Below the pieces are notes generated by a model that was not told the DNA's origin, did no database searches, and saw only the letters and a list, made by a program, of their open reading frames with translations. 14,591 nucleotides of DNA, from the NCBI GenBank assembly GCA_943912835.1, contig CALTVJ010000049.1:1-14591 (forward strand), given 5' to 3'. The position numbers were made by a program, and so were the translations under genes. Below are positions 7,826-14,591 of this stretch, piece by piece; position 1 is the first letter of the stretch, and each line of letters starts with the position of its first letter. Origin of the DNA: an uncultured Porphyromonas sp. GTDB lineage: Bacteria > Bacteroidota > Bacteroidia > Bacteroidales > Porphyromonadaceae.

Positions 7826-9412
7826 ATGAAGAAACTAAAGAAACCTCAAAGTCTCATTTTGGTCATCTTTGGGGCATCTGGCGATCTTACAAAGCGCAAG
7901 CTTATACCTTCTCTTTATCAGTTATTCAAACAAGGGAAGTTGCCTGAACGCTTTGCTGTACTTGGAGTAGGACGTACAAGCTATACAGACGGAGACTTTC
8001 GTCCACATCTAGACCAAAATCTAGAGCGATATCTTGCACCAGGCGAGTATGACAAATCTCTTGCTCAGCAATTCCTTGATAAGGTTTACTACTTATCTAT
8101 GGATCCTGCCATACAGGAAGAGTATCCCAAGCTCAAATCTCGTTTAGACGAACTTGATGAGACGATTGACAATCCATCAAACTATATCTACTATCTCTCT
8201 ACCCCACCTTCACTCTATGGTTTGGTGCCTCAACACCTAGCGAGTGTTGGTCTAAATAAGGAAGAGTGCGAGAATGGTCGCTGTCGTATCGATGCTCACA
8301 GAGGTGAAGATGGAGTGCCTCGACCAATTCGTCGTATCATTATCGAGAAACCTTTTGGGATTGACCTCAAAACAGCTAGAGAGCTAAACGAGATTTACCA
8401 AGAATGTTTCCAAGAGCACCAACTCTATCGCATTGACCACTTCTTGGGGAAAGAGACTGTACAAGACATCATGGCTCTACGCTTTGCTAATGGCATTTTT
8501 GAACCTTTGTGGAATAGAAATTATATCGACAGAGTTGAGATTTCGGCTGTAGAAAACATGGGAGTGGAGAGTCGTGCTGGATTCTATGACCAGACAGGCG
8601 CTATGAGAGATATGGTACAAAATCACCTATCTCAGCTCTTAGCTCTTGTTGCTATGGAGCCACCTGTACAGTTTAATGCAGACCACTTCCGCAACGAAGT
8701 TGTGAAAGTTTATCAATCTTTCCGTCCCCTCAGTCAAGAGGACATTCGCAATCATGTCATTCGAGGACAATATACCGAGAGTGAATGGAAGGGAGAGCAT
8801 CATCGTGGGTATCGAGAAGAGGACAAAGTCAATCCAGAGAGCCGTACAGAGACATATTTTGCTATGAAGCTCTTTGTTGATAACTGGCGCTGGCATGGTG
8901 TACCATTCTACGTACGATCTGGCAAAATGATGCCAACGAAGGTTACGGAAATCGTTATACATTTCCGTCCTACACCACACAATATGTTTGCCGATGCCGA
9001 AGGTCGCTCTGTACCTAACCAATTGGTCATACGCATTCAACCTGACGAAGGTATCGTTCTCAAATTTGCAGCAAAAGTACCAGGATCTGGTTTCGAAGTG
9101 AAAAAAGTACAAATGAACTTCACCTACGATCAACTTGGAGGGCTTGCCTCGGGTGATGCTTACTCTCGACTCCTCGAAGATAGCATGATTGGTGACTCTA
9201 CACTATTTACTCGTAGCGATGCTGTAGAAATGAGCTGGCGCTTCTTCGACCCAATACTTGAGGCTTGGAAAAACGATGACAGCCTACCTCTCTATGGCTA
9301 TCCTGCAGGTACTTGGGGGCCCAAACAAAGCGATGAACTATTCGAGAACGACAAGAGTTGGACAAACCCTTGTAAGAACCTAACGAATAGCGACCTCTAT
9401 TGCGAGCTCTAG
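7826..9412 (+). CDS. zwf: Glucose-6-phosphate 1-dehydrogenase
   Basis: This enzyme oxidises glucose-6-phosphate to 6-phosphogluconolactone, the entry step of the oxidative pentose phosphate pathway. It has 528 residues, somewhat longer than the common 490-510. The NADP-binding motif IFGASGDLTKRKL is at residues 14-26, EKPFG at 174-178 and the active-site signature RIDHFLGKE at 202-210, whose His is the catalytic base. The extra length includes a polar stretch at about 145-168 with two Cys, between LASVGLN and RRIIIEKPFG, where related enzymes are shorter. It sits 12 bp behind gnd and is followed by a strong hairpin before pgl. The ATG at 7826 is the natural start, since the Rossmann strand begins within 12 residues. 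Confidence 0.97.
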   Translation: MKKLKKPQSLILVIFGASGDLTKRKLIPSLYQLFKQGKLPERFAVLGVGRTSYTDGDFRPHLDQNLERYLAPGEYDKSLAQQFLDKVYYLSMDPAIQEEYPKLKSRLDELDETIDNPSNYIYYLSTPPSLYGLVPQHLASVGLNKEECENGRCRIDAHRGEDGVPRPIRRIIIEKPFGIDLKTARELNEIYQECFQEHQLYRIDHFLGKETVQDIMALRFANGIFEPLWNRNYIDRVEISAVENMGVESRAGFYDQTGAMRDMVQNHLSQLLALVAMEPPVQFNADHFRNEVVKVYQSFRPLSQEDIRNHVIRGQYTESEWKGEHHRGYREEDKVNPESRTETYFAMKLFVDNWRWHGVPFYVRSGKMMPTKVTEIVIHFRPTPHNMFADAEGRSVPNQLVIRIQPDEGIVLKFAAKVPGSGFEVKKVQMNFTYDQLGGLASGDAYSRLLEDSMIGDSTLFTRSDAVEMSWRFFDPILEAWKNDDSLPLYGYPAGTWGPKQSDELFENDKSWTNPCKNLTNSDLYCEL

Positions 9413-9431
9413 AGAGCTAGCTTTTTAAGCC

Positions 9432-9480
9432 TCTGCCAAGTTCTTTGAATTATTTCATTAGGACTTGGCAGATATTTTAA
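9432..9480 (+). terminator. Hairpin between zwf and pgl (terminator or attenuator)
   Basis: TCTGCCAAGTTC (9432-9443) pairs with GGACTTGGCAGA (9461-9472) over 12 bp with one wobble. The 17-nt loop itself contains TGAA/TTCA. A T/A-rich stretch, TATTTTAAATT, follows. It begins 20 nt after the zwf stop and ends about 30 nt before pgl. The U tract is weak, so partial termination or mRNA processing within one operon is as likely as full termination. Confidence 0.6.
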
Positions 9481-9500
9481 ATTAATCATACACTCTAATC

Positions 9501-10205
9501 ATGATAATCAAACAATATAACAGCCCAGAAGAAACTGCCAAAGGTCTTATCGAGGAGCTACTGCTACCAGCTCTAAGCAAAGGCAATATCAATCTCGCCA
9601 TCTCTGGTGGGAGTACCCCCAAATTACTCTTCGAGATTATGGCTAGTCCTCAATATAGAACCAGTCTAAAATGGGAAAACCTACATCTATACTGGGTAGA
9701 TGAACGTTGCGTTGCCCCCGATGATGCACAAAGCAACTACGGCATGACAGCCAAAGCATTAGACTTAAAACATCTGCCTCTCAACCCAGAGCAAATCTAT
9801 CGCATTCAGGGAGAATGCCCCCCTGAAGACGAAGCTAAGCGTTATACCCAACTTGTCGAGGAAAAATTAGACCGTTCGAGCAATAACTTACCATCGTTTG
9901 ACATCATTTTACTTGGGATTGGTGACGATGGTCATACGTCATCTATTTTCCCTCATCAAATGGAACTTCTAGAAGAAACAACACCCTACGTTGTCGCTAC
10001 GAGCCCTGTCGGACAAAAACGCATCTGTTTAGCAGGTCAAACAATTTTGGCATCTAAGCTTATCGCTTTCCATGCCGTTGGAGCCAACAAGCAAGAGATA
10101 TTAAAAAAGATACAATACAGCGACGCAGAAGCTGAGTCTTATCCCTCAAATTACTTTGCTCGCAAGCGAAGCGACATTCTACTTTTTACAGACCAATCTC
10201 TGTAA
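9501..10205 (+). CDS. pgl: 6-phosphogluconolactonase
   Basis: This enzyme hydrolyses 6-phosphogluconolactone, the Zwf product, to 6-phosphogluconate, the Gnd substrate. It has 234 residues, typical of the DevB/SOL type rather than the beta-propeller YbhE type. Motifs in order are ISGGSTPK (34-41), the phosphate-binding loop; YWVDERCVAPDDAQSNYGM (64-82), the conserved substrate region; and LGIGDDGHTSSIFP (138-151), which carries the catalytic His. It completes the three-enzyme oxidative branch with gnd and zwf. The 88-bp gap behind zwf holds a hairpin, so expression may be partly uncoupled. I found no convincing promoter in that gap. The carbonic anhydrase gene follows after 11 bp. Confidence 0.96.
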   Translation: MIIKQYNSPEETAKGLIEELLLPALSKGNINLAISGGSTPKLLFEIMASPQYRTSLKWENLHLYWVDERCVAPDDAQSNYGMTAKALDLKHLPLNPEQIYRIQGECPPEDEAKRYTQLVEEKLDRSSNNLPSFDIILLGIGDDGHTSSIFPHQMELLEETTPYVVATSPVGQKRICLAGQTILASKLIAFHAVGANKQEILKKIQYSDAEAESYPSNYFARKRSDILLFTDQSL

Positions 10206-10216
10206 CAAACCTGAAG

Positions 10217-10939
10217 ATGATAAGTATTCGCCCCCTACTCCACAATCTTCTCGAACGTTTTCGCAAACCGCTCAGAGCTCTATTTCATCACGAGGCTCTC
10301 AACTTTCACCCAGTACACTTCATGACTGCGGAAGAACAAAGACGCTACACCCCTCAAATGGTTCTTGATGATCTCATTGCAGGCAACATACGTTTCAGTA
10401 AAGGGGAGCATACCGTACGAGACCATTCTGAAGCGATACGGCGTAGTTACAACTCACAATACCCCAAAGCTTTCATCTTAAGTTGTATTGATAGTCGAGT
10501 ACCTGTTGAAGATATATTTGACCAAGGCATAGGAGATATTTTTGTTGGACGTGTAGCTGGCAACTACGCAACCAATGACATGATAGCAAGTATGGAGTAC
10601 GCTTGTGCTGTAGCTGGGGCAAAACTTATCATTGTTTTAGGACACGAAAATTGTGGAGCTATTCGTGGAGCAATAGACGGAGTCGAAATCGGACTACTTA
10701 CAGACCTCTTAGCTCAAATCAAGCCAGCAATCCACAACTGCGAACAAGATGGCACCGAACACAAGGCCGAAAATTATGACTACACCCACAACGTTGCAGT
10801 TTGGAATATTCGTCATAGTCTTCAACAAATACGTAGAGCAAGTCCTACACTTCGCAAACTCGAGCAAGAGGGAGAACTAATGATTTGTGGAGCGTTCTAT
10901 GCTCTATCAACGGGTATTATAGAGTTTTTTGACAACTAA
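10217..10939 (+). CDS. Beta-class carbonic anhydrase
   Basis: This zinc enzyme interconverts CO2 and bicarbonate. The full frame has 240 residues. The zinc ligands and active-site residues of the beta class are present: CIDSRVP (Cys 90, Asp 92, Arg 94) and GHENCGA (His 143, Cys 146). The family core begins near YTPQMVLDDLIAGN (44-57). The first 35 residues are a basic, partly amphipathic extension (RPLLHNLLERFRKPLRALF), and a second ATG at 10322 would remove it and give 205 residues. I keep 10217 because it lies 11 bp after pgl, as expected in an operon, but the start is not certain. I see no clear signal peptide cleavage site, so it is probably cytosolic. Its position after gnd-zwf-pgl suggests a link to the CO2 released by Gnd. 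Confidence 0.93.
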   Translation: MISIRPLLHNLLERFRKPLRALFHHEALNFHPVHFMTAEEQRRYTPQMVLDDLIAGNIRFSKGEHTVRDHSEAIRRSYNSQYPKAFILSCIDSRVPVEDIFDQGIGDIFVGRVAGNYATNDMIASMEYACAVAGAKLIIVLGHENCGAIRGAIDGVEIGLLTDLLAQIKPAIHNCEQDGTEHKAENYDYTHNVAVWNIRHSLQQIRRASPTLRKLEQEGELMICGAFYALSTGIIEFFDN

Positions 10940-11021
10940 AATTTTAGATCGTTACTCTCTCCATATCTTAGCTTATTTGCTAATCATAATATAACCTAAA
11001 GCTATTGAAAAGAACGTACAA

Positions 11022-11053
11022 TCTGGACAATCAATCGATTACTTGTATCTTTA
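11022..11053 (+). promoter_or_regulatory. Candidate promoter of the feo operon
   Basis: TATCTTTA (11046-11053) matches seven of eight positions of the Bacteroidetes -7 box TAnnTTTG. TCTG (11022-11025), one base off TTTG, lies 20 nt upstream. The ATG of feoAB is only 19 nt after the -7 box, so the leader would be very short. The rest of the 133-bp gap (10940-11072) is AT-rich with a weak 5-bp dyad TTAGC/GCTAA at 10968-10983. I see no convincing Fur box or terminator there. Confidence 0.35.
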
Positions 11054-11072
11054 AGGCTAAGAATTTATCCAA

Positions 11073-13604
11073 ATGAAATTATCAGATCTTAAGATAGGCG
11101 AAAAAGCCATTATTGTACACGTCGGAGGTACTGGGCAATTTCGTAAACGTATATTAGAGATGGGTTTTGTACAAGGGAAAGAGGTAACTGTTGTACAAGG
11201 TGCTCCCATGGCAGACCCGATACAATACCGAATATTGGGTTACGATGTCTCTCTTCGCCGTGCCGATGCAGAGCTTATAGAAATACGACCTCTATCCATT
11301 GACGAAGAGCAAGAAAAAGATGATCATCTCATTGAAGATGAATCATCTCAAATAAAGACAGAGCTCAAAGCCTACAAACATCAAGATCATCACAAACAAA
11401 CACATAAAAGCCTAAGAGTTGCCCTCGTTGGTAATCCCAACTGCGGTAAAACTTCACTCTTCAACCAAGCAAGTGGTGCACACGAACACGTTGGGAACTA
11501 TAGTGGGGTCACAGTAGAACGTAAAACAGGCTACATTTACTTCGAAGATTATCGTATCGAACTCATTGACTTACCTGGTTCGTATTCTCTCTCCCCCTAC
11601 AGTCCAGAAGAAATTTATATTCGTAATTACCTCACGGGAGATGATCGTCCAGATATCGTTTTGAATGTACTAGACACGACAAATCTTGAACGTAACCTAT
11701 ATCTAACAATTCAAATAAAAGAGTTAGGTCTACCCGTCGTTGCCGCCCTTAATATGTTTGATGAGTTCTCAAAGCGACAAGAATATCTTGATTACCCTCG
11801 ACTATCAAGCTTATTAGGTGTCCCGATGATACCAACTGTTTGTCGTACGGGGCTTGGACTACAAGCTCTTTTTGCTGAGGTGATTGCCGTTTGGGAAGGT
11901 ATAAAAAGCCAAAATAAAGAATTTATACATCCAGAAACTGGTTCTATCCGACCTCTGAAAATATACTATGGACATTCCATCGAGGAAGGCATCGAAAGTT
12001 TAACTCAAAAGATTCACCAACACCTACAAATAGAGTCTAAACAAGAAGCTAGACATTTAGCTATTAAACTCATCGAGCAGGACGCAGATGTACAACAACG
12101 TTTGATGCATACTTACGCTAAAGGAGCGTTCATACTATCTGCACGAGACTATGAATTAAGGCGACTTAACGATGAGCTTAAAGAAAGTGATCCAGAGGCT
12201 TTGATGACCGATGCTCGCTATGGATACATTGCTGGTGCACTACGAGAAACCTACAAAGCCAAAAGAAACAGAGAAAAAAGCCTAACAGATAAGATTGACT
12301 ATTGGGTAACTCACAGACTCCTCGGCTTCCCAATCTTCCTATTCCTCATGTACCTCATGTTTGAGGCAACCTTCACCCTTGGTCAGTATCCTATGGATTG
12401 GATAGAAGCTGGGGTAGAATATCTCAAATCTGGCATTAGTAATCTAATGACTGATGGCCCTCTCAAAGACTTAATTGTCGATGGGATCATCGCTGGTGTT
12501 GGTGGTGTGATTGTATTCTTACCCAACATACTTATACTTTACTTCTTTATATCCATTTTTGAGGATACTGGGTATATGTCACGTGTAGCTTTTATTATGG
12601 ACAAACTCATGCACCGCATGGGACTACATGGTAAGAGTTTCATCCCTCTCATTATGGGATTCGGTTGCAATGTCCCAGCCGTTATGGCAACTCGCACCAT
12701 CGAGAGTCGCAAGAGTCGCCTTATTACGATGCTCGTTTTACCCTTCATGAGCTGTTCAGCTCGTCTACCTGTATATCTACTTTTGGCTGGTGCTTTATTC
12801 CCCAATCAGGCGAGCCTTGTGCTTTTTAGTTTATATCTTATAGGTGTAGGTATCGCTGTCATCAGCGCACGTGTACTGCGAGCTACACACTTCAAGGGCG
12901 AAGATATTCCTTTTGTAATGGAGCTACCTCCATACCGTATGCCGACACATAAAGCTATACTAAGACATATGTGGGTAAGGGCAGAGCAATATCTACACAA
13001 GATGGGAACTATCATTCTTCTTGCATCTATTGTGGTGTGGTTCCTTGGCTATTTCCCTCGCCAAACAGACGAGCAAGCCACATTGTCTCAGAAGATCGAA
13101 GCAGTCAACAAAAACGTTATGTTGAGTGACGAGGGCAAAGCAGATTCTATCGCTACGCTTGAGCATCACTACAACCAATACCACCAAGAACGTAGCTATA
13201 TCGGACGTTTGGGTAAGGCAGTCGAACCTCTCATTGCTCCACTTGGCTTTGACTGGAAAATGGGGATAAGCCTACTCTCTGGTCTGGCAGCCAAAGAGAT
13301 TGTAGTTAGTACGCTCGGAGTCATTTATCTAGGAGATGGTGATGACAGCGAAGAGGCGACACAAAAACTGAGCGAACGTATTGCTTCGGAAAAAAGACCC
13401 GATGGCTCACCAAGCTTTACCCCTCTGATTGCCTTTAGTTTTATGCTCTTTGTTTTGATTTATTTCCCCTGCTTGGCGACAGTTGTAGCCATTGGGAGAG
13501 AATCTGGGTCATGGCGCTGGGGAGCTTTTAGCATCGTGTATTCTTGCTCGCTGGCTTGGTTTCTTTCGTTTTTAGTTTATCAAATTGGCACACACTATTT
13601 ATGA
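11073..13604 (+). CDS. feoB: Fused FeoA-FeoB ferrous iron transporter
   Basis: This 843-residue inner-membrane protein imports Fe2+. Residues 1-73 are a complete FeoA (SH3-like) domain, with ILEMGFVQGKEV and the YDVSLRR strand. Residues 74-113 are a linker, acidic and then His-rich (KHQDHHKQTHK). The G domain follows: G1 GNPNCGKT (120-127), GVTVE (145-149), G3 DLPGSYSL (166-173), G4 NMFD (227-230) and a G5-like region around PTVCRTGLG. Membrane segments begin near 415. Gate motifs GFGCNVPAVMATRT (Cys about 532) and PFMSCSARLP (Cys about 561) carry the conserved Cys pair. GLAAKEIVVSTLG marks the second gate. FeoA-FeoB fusions of this length are known in Bacteroides and relatives. The stop overlaps the start of the next gene (ATGA), so translation is probably coupled. 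Iron regulation is expected from the family but is not visible in the sequence. Confidence 0.97.
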   Translation: MKLSDLKIGEKAIIVHVGGTGQFRKRILEMGFVQGKEVTVVQGAPMADPIQYRILGYDVSLRRADAELIEIRPLSIDEEQEKDDHLIEDESSQIKTELKAYKHQDHHKQTHKSLRVALVGNPNCGKTSLFNQASGAHEHVGNYSGVTVERKTGYIYFEDYRIELIDLPGSYSLSPYSPEEIYIRNYLTGDDRPDIVLNVLDTTNLERNLYLTIQIKELGLPVVAALNMFDEFSKRQEYLDYPRLSSLLGVPMIPTVCRTGLGLQALFAEVIAVWEGIKSQNKEFIHPETGSIRPLKIYYGHSIEEGIESLTQKIHQHLQIESKQEARHLAIKLIEQDADVQQRLMHTYAKGAFILSARDYELRRLNDELKESDPEALMTDARYGYIAGALRETYKAKRNREKSLTDKIDYWVTHRLLGFPIFLFLMYLMFEATFTLGQYPMDWIEAGVEYLKSGISNLMTDGPLKDLIVDGIIAGVGGVIVFLPNILILYFFISIFEDTGYMSRVAFIMDKLMHRMGLHGKSFIPLIMGFGCNVPAVMATRTIESRKSRLITMLVLPFMSCSARLPVYLLLAGALFPNQASLVLFSLYLIGVGIAVISARVLRATHFKGEDIPFVMELPPYRMPTHKAILRHMWVRAEQYLHKMGTIILLASIVVWFLGYFPRQTDEQATLSQKIEAVNKNVMLSDEGKADSIATLEHHYNQYHQERSYIGRLGKAVEPLIAPLGFDWKMGISLLSGLAAKEIVVSTLGVIYLGDGDDSEEATQKLSERIASEKRPDGSPSFTPLIAFSFMLFVLIYFPCLATVVAIGRESGSWRWGAFSIVYSCSLAWFLSFLVYQIGTHYL

Positions 13605-13753
13605 TACAATATATTGTAGTTGGCATCATTGGCTTAGTCTGTTTGTTTATCATAGGGCGCGCCATCTATCGTTTATTTACCCCCCAAAGCAACAGCTCTG
13701 CTTGTGGTGGCTGTAAAGCATGTAATATCGGTAAAGAACATCAAGTATTATGA
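13601..13753 (+). CDS. FeoB-associated Cys-rich small membrane protein
   Basis: This is a 50-residue protein starting at ATG 13601, overlapping the feoB stop by four bases (ATGA). Residues about 3-20 form one hydrophobic membrane helix (IVVGIIGLVCLFIIG). A short basic segment (RAIYRLF) follows, and then a cytosolic or periplasmic tail with CGGCKAC. This layout matches the FeoB-associated Cys-rich membrane protein family, small partners encoded directly after feoB. The Cys cluster could bind iron or act as a sensor, but its role is not established. An upstream in-frame start at 13544 lies inside feoB and is rejected in favour of the coupled ATG. Its own stop overlaps the panE start, again as ATGA. 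Confidence 0.88.
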   Translation: MIQYIVVGIIGLVCLFIIGRAIYRLFTPQSNSSACGGCKACNIGKEHQVL

Positions 13754-14591
13754 AACTAAAGAAAATTGTTATTTCTGGCGTTGGTGGCGTTGGTGGATAC
13801 TATGGCTCTATGCTGAATGAGTACAGCAGACAGGAGGGCTTAGGGAGAGAGATCCATTTCTTGGCGCGTGGAGAACATCTAGAACGCATTCGCCAGCACG
13901 GGTTACACCTGACGACACCAAGCAAAGACCTCTATGTACACCCTACAAGCGTAAGTAATCAAGCTGAAGATATTGGACCTGTAGATCTAGTTATCCTGGC
14001 AACAAAAAGCTACGACTTAGCCGAAAACATAGAACAAATCAAGCCTTTGTTACATAGAGATACTATCGTACTACCACTATTAAATGGAGCCAACATTTCG
14101 GCACAAATACAAGAACTACTCCCTCCAAGGACGAGAGTGTGGCAAGGATGTTGCTATATCTCAGCTCGTCGCCCTCAAGCTGGGGAAGTTATGCTAGAAA
14201 ACGATAGGGAGCTTTTATATTTCGGCTCATCTACTGAAATTGATAAAGCAGACCAAACGGAGCTACTCAATCTGATGTTATCATCAGGAATCAATGCTCA
14301 TAATCCCGAGGATATTTCGCTTGTTATTCGCAAAAAGTTTATGATGATATCGGCAACAGCTACAGGGACATCGTACTTTGATGCAAATATCGGCAAAGCT
14401 CTTGCTGAGCATCCAAAAGAAATGAAAGCACTTATCGAGGAAGTCTGTACTCTATCAACTCTTGAGGGCTATGATTTAGGAGAAGATGCCGTCGAAAAGG
14501 CTATGCAACGACAACTCATTATGCCCTACGAGAGTACAAGTAGCATGCATGTAGACTTTCGTAATGGAGCGAGGACAGAGCTAGAAAATTT
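13750..14591 (+). CDS. panE: 2-dehydropantoate 2-reductase (ketopantoate reductase), C-terminus missing
   Basis: This enzyme reduces ketopantoate to pantoate with NADPH in pantothenate and coenzyme A synthesis. The frame is open from ATG 13750 to the window edge, 280 full codons. The Rossmann loop GVGGVGGYYG is at residues 10-19. KSYDL is at 86-90 and PLLNGAN at 109-115, containing the conserved Asn of the active site. The central catalytic Lys is probably K195 or K196 (VIRKKF). The C-terminal motif TSSMHVDFRNGARTELE (263-279) carries the family's Ser, Asp and Glu positions. The usual length is about 300-315, so only some 20-35 residues are missing. It overlaps the preceding small gene by four bases and should be translated with the feo genes, although no metabolic link to iron uptake is obvious. 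Confidence 0.92.
   Translation, partial: MKLKKIVISGVGGVGGYYGSMLNEYSRQEGLGREIHFLARGEHLERIRQHGLHLTTPSKDLYVHPTSVSNQAEDIGPVDLVILATKSYDLAENIEQIKPLLHRDTIVLPLLNGANISAQIQELLPPRTRVWQGCCYISARRPQAGEVMLENDRELLYFGSSTEIDKADQTELLNLMLSSGINAHNPEDISLVIRKKFMMISATATGTSYFDANIGKALAEHPKEMKALIEEVCTLSTLEGYDLGEDAVEKAMQRQLIMPYESTSSMHVDFRNGARTELEN

Noticed and set aside
8639..9133. Minus-strand open frame of 164 codons inside zwf
   Set aside because: It is antisense to highly conserved zwf sequence, which explains the openness; no domain is visible.
10156..10368. Plus-strand open frame bridging pgl and the carbonic anhydrase
   Set aside because: It overlaps both well-supported genes in another frame, and its Ser/Thr/Pro-rich translation looks like a shadow.
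10968..10998. Possible Fur box before feoAB
   Set aside because: GCTAAT and CATAAT each match the GATAAT hexamer in five of six bases, but the third hexamer fails, and such matches are common in AT-rich DNA.

Overview
The window looks like chromosomal DNA of a Bacteroidales bacterium (Bacteroides/Porphyromonas type). The evidence is a FeoA-FeoB fusion, a gnd-zwf-pgl gene set, a large lipoprotein combining a fimbrillin-like region with an M60 peptidase, start sites that mostly lack strong Shine-Dalgarno sequences, and a promoter box of the Bacteroidetes type (TAnnTTTG). I cannot fix the genus from sequence reading alone. There are no rRNA or tRNA genes, transposases, integrases or CRISPR repeats that I can see. 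Both window ends cut through genes.

Left part (1-1724, minus strand): the first 574 codons of a large P-loop protein related to the PEP carboxykinase / HPr kinase fold. Its P-loop is of HPr-kinase type (GDSGAGKSE). It is read leftward from a divergent intergenic region that holds a good Bacteroidetes promoter box and a perfect 8-bp inverted repeat.

Region 1849-6270 (plus strand): a short frame that seems to have lost its ATG (AAG sits at the right distance from an AGGAG), a 48-residue small protein, and a 1308-residue secreted lipoprotein with an M60 (enhancin/mucinase-like) zinc peptidase domain. They are tightly packed and end at a long hairpin, so they look like one unit for a surface protease acting on host glycoproteins.

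Region 6353-10939 (plus strand): the oxidative pentose phosphate pathway, gnd, zwf and pgl, followed 11 bp later by a beta-carbonic anhydrase. Zwf and Pgl convert glucose-6-phosphate to 6-phosphogluconate, and Gnd converts that to ribulose-5-phosphate, CO2 and NADPH. Carbonic anhydrase would interconvert the released CO2 and bicarbonate. A strong hairpin between zwf and pgl may divide the cluster into two transcripts or act as an attenuator.

Region 11073-14591 (plus strand): ferrous iron uptake, with fused FeoAB, a 50-residue Cys-rich membrane protein overlapping the feoB stop, and panE (ketopantoate reductase) overlapping the stop of that small gene. panE runs off the right edge.

Most of the window is ordinary metabolism. 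The parts most worth a second look are the PEPCK/HPrK-like protein, the small-ORF pair in front of the M60 lipoprotein, and that lipoprotein's domain mix.
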